From Marinicella rhabdoformis (GTDB lineage: Bacteria; Pseudomonadota; Gammaproteobacteria; Xanthomonadales; Marinicellaceae), in contig NZ_VTFS01000002.1 of assembly GCF_009671245.1 (NCBI RefSeq), positions 186,001 to 250,000 of the forward strand: a stretch of 64,000 nt of DNA, given 5' to 3'. The notes under the pieces are model-generated. The model did no database searches, was not told the origin of the DNA, and worked only from the letters and a program-made list of their open reading frames with translations. Positions 1 to 8,133 of the stretch are shown here, in pieces. Each line of letters begins with the position of its first letter. Positions within the stretch are counted from its first letter, which is position 1. A program made the position numbers and the translations under genes.

Positions 1-330
1 CCGTGCTGCAACCGCTACAGGTGCGGGCAATTTCCATGATTGTAATTGTAGTAATAATTTAAATTCTTTAATGGCGCGACAGTTTTCAATACCCGTCCAT
101 AGGTATTTATCTTTGCTAATTTTGGCATACATGCCGCCACGGAAGTAATGTCTCAGAACCCATTTCCCATGTTCAGACTTGACCACCCAAGCAGAACCCC
201 TGCCTGAATTGGCGCCTAATAAACGGCCTTGGTTGAGCCAGTGTTCTTGATCGAACCATTGGGTTTCAATTTCACTTTCCAGTTTAGGTTGGCAAATCAG
301 CCATTGATTATTTTTTTTGAACGGTTTCAA
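1..330 (-). CDS. kdkA: 3-deoxy-D-manno-octulosonic acid (Kdo) kinase, partial
   Basis: The reverse strand encodes the N-terminal part of KdkA, an inner-membrane-associated kinase that phosphorylates the first Kdo of lipid A-Kdo. The reading frame is open from the left edge. Visible family features are GRGSAWVVK (glycine-rich nucleotide-binding strand), LRHYFRGGMYAK and a downstream PAPVAVAAR, all typical of the KdkA/WaaP kinase fold; the catalytic loop lies beyond the window. No ATG is available: an in-frame stop lies at 367-369, and the usable starts are TTG at 330 or GTG at 339, so the exact start is uncertain. It is divergent from the OpsX-like transferase next door, which adds heptose to phosphorylated Kdo, so the two form a functional pair. 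Truncated only by the window edge. Confidence 0.85.
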   Translation of the reverse strand, partial: MKPFKKNNQWLICQPKLESEIETQWFDQEHWLNQGRLLGANSGRGSAWVVKSEHGKWVLRHYFRGGMYAKISKDKYLWTGIENCRAIKEFKLLLQLQSWKLPAPVAVAAR

Positions 331-382
331 ACTCAGCACACTCAGTACAGTGTAAAATGGGCTATTTTAAAGTAAACAAGAG

Positions 383-1555
383 ATGACAACAAATCATCTG
401 AGTAAACATTTATCAGACCCACAAAATATTTGTATCTTTAGGCTCAGTGCCATTGGCGATGTAACCCATATGGTGCCTGTAATAAAAACGCTTCAGCACA
501 GGTTTCCCAGTTGTAAAATTACTTGGATAGTAGGTACGCTGGAGCATAAATTACTGGCTGGTTTGAAAGGTGTGGAATTTATTGTGTTCAATAAGTCATC
601 AGGATGGAAAGGGATAAATGGACTCAGAAAGGCGTTAAGTGGACGAAGGTTTGATGTTTTATTGCAAATGCAACTGTCTATGCGTGCCAATTTATTGTCA
701 TTGTTGATTTCTGCTAAACGACGCATAGGGTACGACAATCATCGCAGTAAAGAGCTACATTCGTGGGTGATTAACGAATCTATTCCTTATCTAAAAGACA
801 TTCATGTGCTGGATGGGTTTATGCAATTTGCCACTTATTTGGGTTGTCAACAAAAGGTACTGGATTGGCATATTCCGGTTGATGAAACAGATGTGCTTTT
901 GGCCAAGCGCATTATGAACCCAGAAAACATGTCTCACCTAGAGCCTTCACACAAAAATGTATCTGTCGATGACGTTTTACAAGGCAAAAGAAATTTTGAA
1001 TCCATTCATCAAATCAACACGGCTGATGCGCCACACAAGACAAAAGTCATTATCAGTCCATGTTCAAGTCACAAGTTGCGCAATTGGTCAGTAAAAAATT
1101 ATGCGGCGTTGTGTGATCATTTGGTTCAAAAGCATGACGCTCAAGTGCTGTTGTGTGGCAGTCCTGCTGCAAGCGAAAAAGCATTCATTTCTGAAATTGA
1201 GCAAGCTTGTCATGTTCCTGTATTGAATATTGCTGGCCAAGATACGTTGAAGCAACTGTTGTGCTTGATGCAGATGGTTAATTTGGTTGTGTCACCTGAT
1301 TCAGGGCCTTTGCATATGGCAGGTAGTGTGGGTACGCCGGTTATTGGTTTGTTGGCGGCAAGTAATTACAAACGTTCAGGCTCGTATCAATTTCCAGAGT
1401 TTACGGTTGATGCTTATCCCGAAGCATGTAAAAAGTTTCTGAATAAAGACGTTGACGATGTGAAATGGGGCACCAAAACTGAGTTTGAAGGCGCCATGGA
1501 TTTAATTAAAATCAGCGATGTAACTGATAAGGTGGATCAGCTGTTATCAAAATAA
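383..1555 (+). CDS. opsX: glycosyltransferase family 9, OpsX-like heptosyltransferase
   Basis: 390-aa GT9 (ADP-heptose:LPS heptosyltransferase) protein. It has the N-terminal RLSAIGDVTH loop (residues 20-29) that opens GT9 enzymes, a mid-protein SPCSSHKLRNWS segment (about 224-235) that binds the nucleotide-sugar phosphate, and the SPDSGPLHMAGSVGTP signature (about 304). It likely transfers the first heptose onto the LPS inner core at the cytoplasmic face. About 40 residues near 175-215 look like a family insertion, making it longer than the usual 320-350 aa. The neighbour kdkA supports an OpsX role (heptosyltransferase on phospho-Kdo) rather than WaaF or WaaQ, but acceptor specificity cannot be proven from sequence. 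AAGAG lies immediately before the ATG. Confidence 0.8.
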   Translation: MTTNHLSKHLSDPQNICIFRLSAIGDVTHMVPVIKTLQHRFPSCKITWIVGTLEHKLLAGLKGVEFIVFNKSSGWKGINGLRKALSGRRFDVLLQMQLSMRANLLSLLISAKRRIGYDNHRSKELHSWVINESIPYLKDIHVLDGFMQFATYLGCQQKVLDWHIPVDETDVLLAKRIMNPENMSHLEPSHKNVSVDDVLQGKRNFESIHQINTADAPHKTKVIISPCSSHKLRNWSVKNYAALCDHLVQKHDAQVLLCGSPAASEKAFISEIEQACHVPVLNIAGQDTLKQLLCLMQMVNLVVSPDSGPLHMAGSVGTPVIGLLAASNYKRSGSYQFPEFTVDAYPEACKKFLNKDVDDVKWGTKTEFEGAMDLIKISDVTDKVDQLLSK

Positions 1556-1572
1556 ATGTCAGCAATGCCATT

Positions 1573-1842
1573 TTATGTGCTTGGATAAAGTGTCAACCAT
1601 TGGGTTAATTTCCATACCCATAATGCGCATAAACCTAAAGTTAAGCCCATAGCTAAAAACTCTTTGATGAACTGTTGTGTGACTTGCCAGTTTATGGCGT
1701 TTCTTGCTTGCCACAAAAGCGCACAACATAGGCCAAGGCTCAAAGCACATAATATCCACCATGGTAAAACACTCATGGTCATGATCAGCAACAATGAAAG
1801 CGTGGTGGTGAAAGTGATATTTGATTTATTGATGGTCTGCAT
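1573..1842 (-). CDS. small two-helix membrane protein, unknown
   Basis: 89-aa protein convergent with opsX (17-nt gap) and divergent from recQ. Two hydrophobic stretches, about residues 13-43 (rich in Leu, Met, Trp, Cys) and 63-85, are separated by a short polar linker (QARNAINWQVTQQFIKE), so it is probably an inner-membrane hairpin. I do not recognise a family. The hydrophobic pattern and the fit between its neighbours favour a real gene over the overlapping frames, but no good ribosome binding site is visible before the ATG. Confidence 0.55.
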   Translation of the reverse strand: MQTINKSNITFTTTLSLLLIMTMSVLPWWILCALSLGLCCALLWQARNAINWQVTQQFIKEFLAMGLTLGLCALWVWKLTQWLTLYPST

Positions 1843-1987
1843 TTTGGTTTATGTATTTTGAAGTACGGTCTATTAAATGCTTTCAATTTCTCAAATTATG
1901 AGAATGCAAAATAATACTTCTGAACATTTATTCAATGTGACAGTAGTTCACTTGAAATCAAACGGTCGTTTGTTTACAATCATTAAC

Positions 1988-4102
1988 ATGTCTAAAGCCA
2001 AAAAAATATTAAAAGAAGTGTTTGGTTACGATGCATTTCGTAACCAGCAACAAGCCATTGTTGATGCCGTTATTGGCGGTCAAGATGCATTGGTCCTGAT
2101 GCCGACTGGTGGTGGTAAATCTTTATGTTTCCAAATTCCAGCGATTGCAAGAAAGGGTGTGGGCGTGGTGGTTTCACCTTTGATTGCATTGATGCAAGAC
2201 CAAGTTGATGCCCTGTGCCAATTGGGTGTGTCAGCTGCTTACATAAACTCCACATTAAGTGCCAGAGAAATCGAGGCAGTTAAAGCGAAAGCCACGTCTG
2301 GTGAATTAGAAATGTTGTATTTATCGCCTGAACGTTTGGTGGGTGAAGAAATGCAAGCGTTCTTACACACCATTGATGTCGGGTTATTTGCGATAGATGA
2401 AGCGCATTGTGTGTCTCAATGGGGGCATGACTTCCGAAAAGAGTACCAAGAGCTTTCTTTGTTGCATAAGCAGTTTCCTGATATCCCACGTATTGCGCTG
2501 ACTGCAACAGCTGATCAGCGTGTCAGAACTGAAATCATTAAAGAATTACAGTTAGATAATGCTGAAGTGTTTGTGTCCAGCTTTGATCGGCCGAACATCA
2601 CTTATGCGATTGAAGAACAAACCAATGGAAAGCAACAGTTGTGGCGATTCATTAAAGACAACCACCCTCAAGATGCAGGTATTGTATATTGTTTGTCTCG
2701 TCGAAAAGTGGAGTCGGTGGCTGAATTCTTGGTTAAAAATGGCCGAAAGGCTTTGCCTTATCATGCCGGTTTATCAAATAAAGTCAGGCATGCCAATCAA
2801 GCCAAGTTTTTGCGTGAAGAGGGTGTGATTATAGTGGCAACCATTGCTTTTGGAATGGGGATTGATAAGCCTGATGTGCGCTTTGTGGCACACTTTTCTA
2901 TGCCTAAAAATATTGAGTCATATTATCAAGAAACAGGTCGTGCAGGTCGTGATGGTTTGGTTTCTAATGCTTGGATGGCATATAACTACCAAGATGTGGT
3001 GATGCAACGTCAATTTATTCGTGACTCAGATGCCGGCGACGAACACAAAAATGTGTTGCATGAAAAGTTAGATGCTTTGGTTGATTTGTGTGAACAGTTG
3101 GATTGTAGGCGTCAAACACTGGTTCGATATTTTGATGAGGACATGCCAGAACCTTGTGGAAATTGCGATAATTGTATCAACCCACCAGAAAAAACAGATG
3201 CTTCAAAAGAGGCCCAAATGGCCATGTCTGCGATTCATCATACAGGTCATAAATTCGGCATGATGTATTTGATTGATTTGTTGTTGGGAAATGACGATGA
3301 TGAGCGTGTTAAAGAGTTTAAACACGATGAGCTTTCTATTTATGGTATTGGAAAGGATCATGTTAAAACTTGGTGGCGTCGTTTATATCGACAGTTGGTC
3401 AGTAAAGGCTATATCGATGTGGGTGAAGAATACAATTCATTGCAGTTAAATCAAAAATCTAAGCCCATCTTGCGAGGAGAAGAGTCATTCTATATCCGTG
3501 ACGTGGTGAAAGCGGTCAATAAAACCAAGAAAAAAGAAGAAGTGGACCTGGGTAGGCATGACCAAATTCTATGGGGGGCTTTGAAAGAGTTAAGGACAAA
3601 TTTGGCCGCCGACCAAGGTGTGCCACCTTATGTTATTTTTTCAGATGTTTCTCTGTTAGAAATGGTCAAAAAAAGGCCGATAGAAAGTGAAAAATTCATG
3701 TATATTCAGGGCGTAGGGGAATACAAACTGGCCAAATACGGTAAACAGTTTATACAAGTTATTAAAGACAACCCATTACCTGAAAAGCTAGATAACCGTT
3801 TAGATGAAGCGGTCAATGTGACACTGGACCATTTTTTAGAGCACAAAGATGTAGAAACTGTGGCTGAAATTTTGGGCATCAACTTAAACACAGTTTATAT
3901 GCAGTTATCACAGGCGATTGCTGTCGGATTGGTGGATAAAAAAGACGTTACTGGCTTGGATGAAAATGAAATTGAATACATCATTCAGACTGCAGAAATG
4001 ACTGAATATTTAGAAGATAAGAAGCTTAAGCCTGTTTATGATGCTTTAGAAGGCATGTATGATTATGGCACGTTGAGGTGTGTGTTGGCAGAGCTTGAGT
4101 GA
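1988..4102 (+). CDS. recQ: ATP-dependent DNA helicase RecQ
   Basis: 3'-5' superfamily 2 helicase of recombination and fork repair. Walker A MPTGGGKSL is near residue 38, the DEAH box in AIDEAHCVSQWGHDFR near 136, motif III LTATAD follows, and motif VI QETGRAGRDG is present. The zinc-binding cluster CGNCDNC lies near 390 and an RQC winged helix follows. An HRDC domain is recognisable (LRTNLAADQGVPPYVIFSD ... GVGEYKLAKYG), then a C-terminal helix-turn-helix-like tail. I chose ATG 1988 (MSKAKKILKEVFGYDAFR), where homology begins; the frame is open back to 1877 but those 37 residues are not RecQ-like. The resulting 704 aa is longer than E. coli RecQ because of the extra tail. The gene overlaps the next. 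Confidence 0.95.
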   Translation: MSKAKKILKEVFGYDAFRNQQQAIVDAVIGGQDALVLMPTGGGKSLCFQIPAIARKGVGVVVSPLIALMQDQVDALCQLGVSAAYINSTLSAREIEAVKAKATSGELEMLYLSPERLVGEEMQAFLHTIDVGLFAIDEAHCVSQWGHDFRKEYQELSLLHKQFPDIPRIALTATADQRVRTEIIKELQLDNAEVFVSSFDRPNITYAIEEQTNGKQQLWRFIKDNHPQDAGIVYCLSRRKVESVAEFLVKNGRKALPYHAGLSNKVRHANQAKFLREEGVIIVATIAFGMGIDKPDVRFVAHFSMPKNIESYYQETGRAGRDGLVSNAWMAYNYQDVVMQRQFIRDSDAGDEHKNVLHEKLDALVDLCEQLDCRRQTLVRYFDEDMPEPCGNCDNCINPPEKTDASKEAQMAMSAIHHTGHKFGMMYLIDLLLGNDDDERVKEFKHDELSIYGIGKDHVKTWWRRLYRQLVSKGYIDVGEEYNSLQLNQKSKPILRGEESFYIRDVVKAVNKTKKKEEVDLGRHDQILWGALKELRTNLAADQGVPPYVIFSDVSLLEMVKKRPIESEKFMYIQGVGEYKLAKYGKQFIQVIKDNPLPEKLDNRLDEAVNVTLDHFLEHKDVETVAEILGINLNTVYMQLSQAIAVGLVDKKDVTGLDENEIEYIIQTAEMTEYLEDKKLKPVYDALEGMYDYGTLRCVLAELE

Positions 4103-5042
4103 ATTAACATTAAATATCACCAATGGTGACTGTGCTGTTGATGCTTTAAGTCAAGCTGGTGTTATTGGCGATATTTTACCATGGCGTGATGTCTTGCATA
4201 TTGGGCCGTTGTTACCAGGTGATTTAATGGGACGCTTTGAGCAATCACGCGTCCTTTTTTTATCTCAGTATTTTAAGCTCCCAGCCAGTGTGGTCAGCGA
4301 AAAATTCAAATCAAGACACACATTATTAAACGACCTGAATCAATACCAAACCATCAGATTGTGGTTTGAACATGATTTATACGACCAGCTTCAGTTGATT
4401 CAAATTGTGGCATTTCTTGCTGAGTGCTGTGATCCAGAGCAACTCAGGTGGGTGGTAACTGATCATTTTATCGGTCCGGCGCAACCAAGTGAGCTTCATG
4501 AGTTATTTCGATTTGATCGTCCGGTATCAAAAAAGTGTATAAAAATGGCACCTAAGTTATGGCAGGCATTAACTGATGACAACCCCATGTCATGGTCTGC
4601 ACTCGATCACGTTGAGTTAAGTGCTTGGCCTTTCATTTCACAAACTTTAGCACGATTAATGGCGGAGTTTCCTGATGTCAATACCGGTCTGAGCTTGACA
4701 CAATGGTTGCTGATCAGTGCCTTATCAACATCTCCCATGTCGGGTGCCACATTGTTCAAAGCCTACAATAAGCTAGAGTGGGCTCAATTCATGGGAGACA
4801 GTGTATTTGAGAAGGAGCTTGCTGCATTGACAACGGCAAAATGTCCGCTGTTGTTCATAAAAAAAGACCATGGCTGCTGGATAAAAAATGTATTTGAATT
4901 AACGCCATTGGCCAGAGATGTGATGGTGGGAAAGAAAAACCATGTCAAACTGAATGGTATTGATCGTTGGATTGGTGGTGCACACTTGAAAGAAAACAGC
5001 TGTTGGTGGTTTAATAATGAAGTGAATCAATTGGAGCAGTAA
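4095..5042 (+). CDS. DUF1835 domain-containing protein
   Basis: About 315 aa. The N-terminus LTLNITNGDCAVDALSQAG ... ILPWRDVLHIGPL is the hallmark of the DUF1835 family, and WFEHDLYDQLQLI continues it. The biochemical role of the family is unknown. The start is ambiguous: TTG 4095 (MSELTLNIT) overlaps recQ by 8 nt, whereas GTG 4080 would add five residues and overlap by 23. Translational coupling with recQ is likely. Nothing indicates a membrane or secreted location. Confidence 0.8.
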   Translation: MSELTLNITNGDCAVDALSQAGVIGDILPWRDVLHIGPLLPGDLMGRFEQSRVLFLSQYFKLPASVVSEKFKSRHTLLNDLNQYQTIRLWFEHDLYDQLQLIQIVAFLAECCDPEQLRWVVTDHFIGPAQPSELHELFRFDRPVSKKCIKMAPKLWQALTDDNPMSWSALDHVELSAWPFISQTLARLMAEFPDVNTGLSLTQWLLISALSTSPMSGATLFKAYNKLEWAQFMGDSVFEKELAALTTAKCPLLFIKKDHGCWIKNVFELTPLARDVMVGKKNHVKLNGIDRWIGGAHLKENSCWWFNNEVNQLEQ

Positions 5043-5043
5043 G

Positions 5044-5490
5044 GTGAAATACCAAAATCAGATTACCATTAATGCCAAGCGTGATACCGTCATTGAGTTG
5101 TTGGACAACCCTGAAAACATGAAGTTTTGGCAGCGAGGTTTGGTTTCTTATGAACTTTTAGGTGAGGAGCAGATTGGAGTAGGGGCTCAGATGAAATTGA
5201 ACTACAAAATGGGTAAACGAGATGTGGAGATGCTTGAAACCATCGTTACTTATGATTTACCTGAGCGATTTGACGCGATATATGAAGCCAAAGGCGTCTG
5301 GAATTTGGTGGAAAATCATTTTGCAGAACAAAACAATGGACAAACCGTCTGGACTGCCGATTGTGAGTTTAAGTTCTCAGGCTTTATGCGCGTCATGTCA
5401 TGGGTGATGCCAAAGTCAATGTTTCAAAAGCAGTCTTGTCAATATTTGGAAGATTTCAAAAAGTTTGTAGAGTCTCAACAAGGTGGATAA
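5044..5490 (+). CDS. SRPBCC (START-like) family protein
   Basis: 148-aa soluble protein starting with GTG one nucleotide after the DUF1835 stop. The layout is a polyketide-cyclase/START-like helix-grip fold: an N-terminal strand (YQNQITINAKRDTVIELLD), a PENMKFWQRGL helix, central beta strands, and a C-terminal long helix (QSCQYLEDFKKFVES). Such folds bind small hydrophobic ligands; no ligand can be named. It overlaps the next gene by 8 nt, so it is probably co-transcribed with recQ through nhaC. Confidence 0.7.
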   Translation: MKYQNQITINAKRDTVIELLDNPENMKFWQRGLVSYELLGEEQIGVGAQMKLNYKMGKRDVEMLETIVTYDLPERFDAIYEAKGVWNLVENHFAEQNNGQTVWTADCEFKFSGFMRVMSWVMPKSMFQKQSCQYLEDFKKFVESQQGG

Positions 5491-6898
5491 GGCGCAAGAG
5501 GGCGTTGCTGCAAGTGAACCAATGGTGGCTCACGCCATATTGGTGGTTTTGGGCTTGTTTGGTTTGATTGCTGCCGGAATGGTTTATTTGCCACATGCGT
5601 TGCAAGTGGTTTTATTCTTTGCTGTTGTTTGGGTTTCTATCCATGCAAGGTTGTTGGGTTTTGATGTCAAAGCAATAAGGCAAATGATGAATCAATCATT
5701 GAGCAAGGCTTTACCGGCTTTTTATATATTTTTGTTAATTGGAATGGTGATTGCTTCATTGATGAAAAGTGGCACCATTGCGGCATTAATTTACTACGGG
5801 TTGTCTTGGTTGAGCCCAGAATTGTTTTTACCGATTGGTTTTGTTTTGTGTGCACTGATGTCATTAGCAACCGGTACATCTTGGGGAACAGTAGGCACTT
5901 TGGGTCTGGTGTTTGTTGGCATGGCAAGCGCTGTAGGTGTGCCACTATACTGGGTGGCTGGCATGGTGATTTCTGGTGCTACCTTTGGAGACAAGATGTC
6001 ACCAATTTCTGACACCACTAATTTGGCTGCCATGAGTGCTGATGTTAATTTGTACTCGCACATATCATCAATGCTTTATACGACGGTGCCGACTTTTGTT
6101 ATTGTTTTTGTTATTTACTTAACCGTTGGTTTGGGTTTTGAGTCAAATGCAGTGGTTTCTGAAAATGTATTGAACATGAAAGCGGCCTTGGCTTCATCAT
6201 TTGAACTGTCACCATGGGTGACCTTATTGCCAGTTTTGGTATTGTTTGTACTCAGTTTTATGCGATTTTCGCCAGAAGTCAGTATGGTCAGTGCCGTTTT
6301 TACGGCCATGTTTGTGGCCATGGTATGGCAGCCAGTGACGTTTCAAGAGTTCAGTCAGGCTTTGTGGAAAAATTCGCCAGTTGACATTGGTCATGAAACT
6401 TTGAACCAGTTATTAGGCAGGGGTGGTTTGTATGCCATGGCATGGACTTTGATTCTTGCCATATTGGCCATGGCTTTGGGTGGCGTTTTACATGGTGCTG
6501 GTTTCCTTAAAGCGGTGCTACAAGGTTTTGTTGCTCAAATTAAACGGGCTGCACATTTAGTGACTGTTACTATTGCAACTGCTTTTATGTCAATATTGGC
6601 TTTAAGTGAAGGCTATGTGGCCATTATCCTCAATGGGCAGGTGTTTTCTAAAGCTTTTGATAAATTAAGTATTGACCGCAAGGTGTTGTCTCGTTCTTTG
6701 GAAGAGGGGATTACATTGACTGCTGGGTTGATTCCTTGGTCAGTGGCTGGGGCATTTTATACAGGCGCTTTAGGGGTTTCGGTTTTGGATTATGCGCCTT
6801 ATGCGTTACTCAATTGGTTAAACCCTTTGATAGCAGTCGTGTTTGCTTATTTAGGTATTGGTTTGTTCAGGCACAAAGGTTTAATGCAGGATAGGTGA
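5483..6898 (+). CDS. nhaC: Na+/H+ antiporter, NhaC family
   Basis: 471-aa polytopic inner-membrane protein with about 11-12 hydrophobic segments. The conserved ATGTSWGTVGTLG region and the GATFGDKMSPISDTTNLAA loop are diagnostic of NhaC-type Na+/H+ (or Na+-lactate/malate) antiporters; Asp in GDKMSPISDT is a cation-site residue in the family. It would export Na+ in exchange for H+, fitting a marine cell. GTG 5483 overlaps the previous stop; ATG 5522 (MVAHAILVV) is an alternative start. The transported ion is inferred from family only. Confidence 0.85.
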   Translation: MDKAQEGVAASEPMVAHAILVVLGLFGLIAAGMVYLPHALQVVLFFAVVWVSIHARLLGFDVKAIRQMMNQSLSKALPAFYIFLLIGMVIASLMKSGTIAALIYYGLSWLSPELFLPIGFVLCALMSLATGTSWGTVGTLGLVFVGMASAVGVPLYWVAGMVISGATFGDKMSPISDTTNLAAMSADVNLYSHISSMLYTTVPTFVIVFVIYLTVGLGFESNAVVSENVLNMKAALASSFELSPWVTLLPVLVLFVLSFMRFSPEVSMVSAVFTAMFVAMVWQPVTFQEFSQALWKNSPVDIGHETLNQLLGRGGLYAMAWTLILAILAMALGGVLHGAGFLKAVLQGFVAQIKRAAHLVTVTIATAFMSILALSEGYVAIILNGQVFSKAFDKLSIDRKVLSRSLEEGITLTAGLIPWSVAGAFYTGALGVSVLDYAPYALLNWLNPLIAVVFAYLGIGLFRHKGLMQDR

Positions 6899-6971
6899 AG
6901 CATTATTTGGATAGCGAATAATTTGGTGCTAATATGTGGCGCCATTAAAATAAGAAATACCTGAGGGAACC

Positions 6972-8123
6972 ATGAAAAACATCCGATCAATAGTGGCCAT
7001 ATTGTGCTGCTCAACTGTTTATGCCAATGATATAGAAGGCACCGTCCAAGGCGGGGCATACTCCCACGGTCATCAAGATGCCTTTACTGATGCTGATCAT
7101 TTTAAGCACAAAACACAATACACCCAAGACCGTGATAACCTGATCAATTCAGGCAAGTTGTCCATTAACCGTGGTGGCTTTCAGCCACAATTCATCATGC
7201 CTTTGCGCACAACGAACAATGACCCTGGCTTTTTTGGTGTCAGCAATTATGTCGATCAAGATCCGGTGTTCAATGGCAATGTTGAAGATTTCTTTTGTGG
7301 TGCCAGAACCTATGACTTGAGTAACTACAACCATAAGGGGATAGATTTTTTTACTTGGCCTTATGCTTGGGACAAAATGGACAATGATGAGGTGGAAGTG
7401 GTTGCGGCAGCTGATGGTGTGATCACAACCAAATTAGATGGCAATTTTGACCGGAATTGTGATTTTTCTGACCCTAATTGGAATGCCGTTTATGTGACTT
7501 ACAATGACGGGTCCTATTCATACTATGGCCACTTGAAAAATGGCTCACTCACCAGTAAGCAGGAAGGAGCCTCTGTTGTAGCGGGTGAATATTTAGGTGT
7601 GGTGGGAAGTTCTGGGTCATCAACTGGTCCCCATCTACACTTTGAAACTTATGATTTAGATGGAAATTTAATTGAGCCATACAGTGGTCAATGTAACAGG
7701 ATGAACAATGACTCTTGGTGGCTGGATCAAGAAGCTTATCGCGAATCTAAAGTGAATAAGTTAGCCTCGCATGATGTTGAACCTGATGAATTAAGCAGCT
7801 GTCCGACTAATATAGATATGCCTAATTATCAGGATGATTTTGATCCAGGTGATACGGTCTACTTGGCGGCCTATTACAGAGATCAAGAACTGAACCAATT
7901 ATCATCATATTACTTATTAAAACCTGATGGCAGTGAATTTGGGAGTGCTTGGCACCATAATTCTCCGGATACTTATAATGCTTCATATTGGTATATCACG
8001 AGACAGTTACCCAATGATGCGGAGCCGGGTGCTTGGACTTTCAGGGTAAACTACAATTTAAATACATATGAGCATGTATTTTACGTGGGTGATTTGATTT
8101 TTGAGTCTGCTTTTGAAAACTGA
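6972..8123 (+). CDS. secreted M23 family metallopeptidase with C-terminal 'IFExxFE' tail
   Basis: 383 aa with a signal peptide (MKNIRSIVAILCCSTVYA, cleavage about residue 18). The LytM/M23 zinc peptidase core runs about 115-235: HKGIDF supplies His121 and Asp125, and HLHFE supplies His221/His223, with GSSGSSTGPHLHF the usual lead-in. It would cut peptidoglycan cross-links or a protein substrate outside the inner membrane. A C-terminal beta-rich extension (about 270-370) ends in DLIFESAFEN, a tail also seen on the copper-amine-oxidase-like protein at 44065-45276. A GAGGGA ribosome binding site precedes the ATG. The gene stands alone, with about 70 nt upstream. Confidence 0.85.
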   Translation: MKNIRSIVAILCCSTVYANDIEGTVQGGAYSHGHQDAFTDADHFKHKTQYTQDRDNLINSGKLSINRGGFQPQFIMPLRTTNNDPGFFGVSNYVDQDPVFNGNVEDFFCGARTYDLSNYNHKGIDFFTWPYAWDKMDNDEVEVVAAADGVITTKLDGNFDRNCDFSDPNWNAVYVTYNDGSYSYYGHLKNGSLTSKQEGASVVAGEYLGVVGSSGSSTGPHLHFETYDLDGNLIEPYSGQCNRMNNDSWWLDQEAYRESKVNKLASHDVEPDELSSCPTNIDMPNYQDDFDPGDTVYLAAYYRDQELNQLSSYYLLKPDGSEFGSAWHHNSPDTYNASYWYITRQLPNDAEPGAWTFRVNYNLNTYEHVFYVGDLIFESAFEN

Positions 8124-8133
8124 AGACTGAAGT

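Noticed and set aside
1877-1987. N-terminal extension of RecQ from the first ATG at 1877
   Set aside because: The 37 extra residues do not resemble RecQ; homology begins at MSKAKKILKEVFG (1988).
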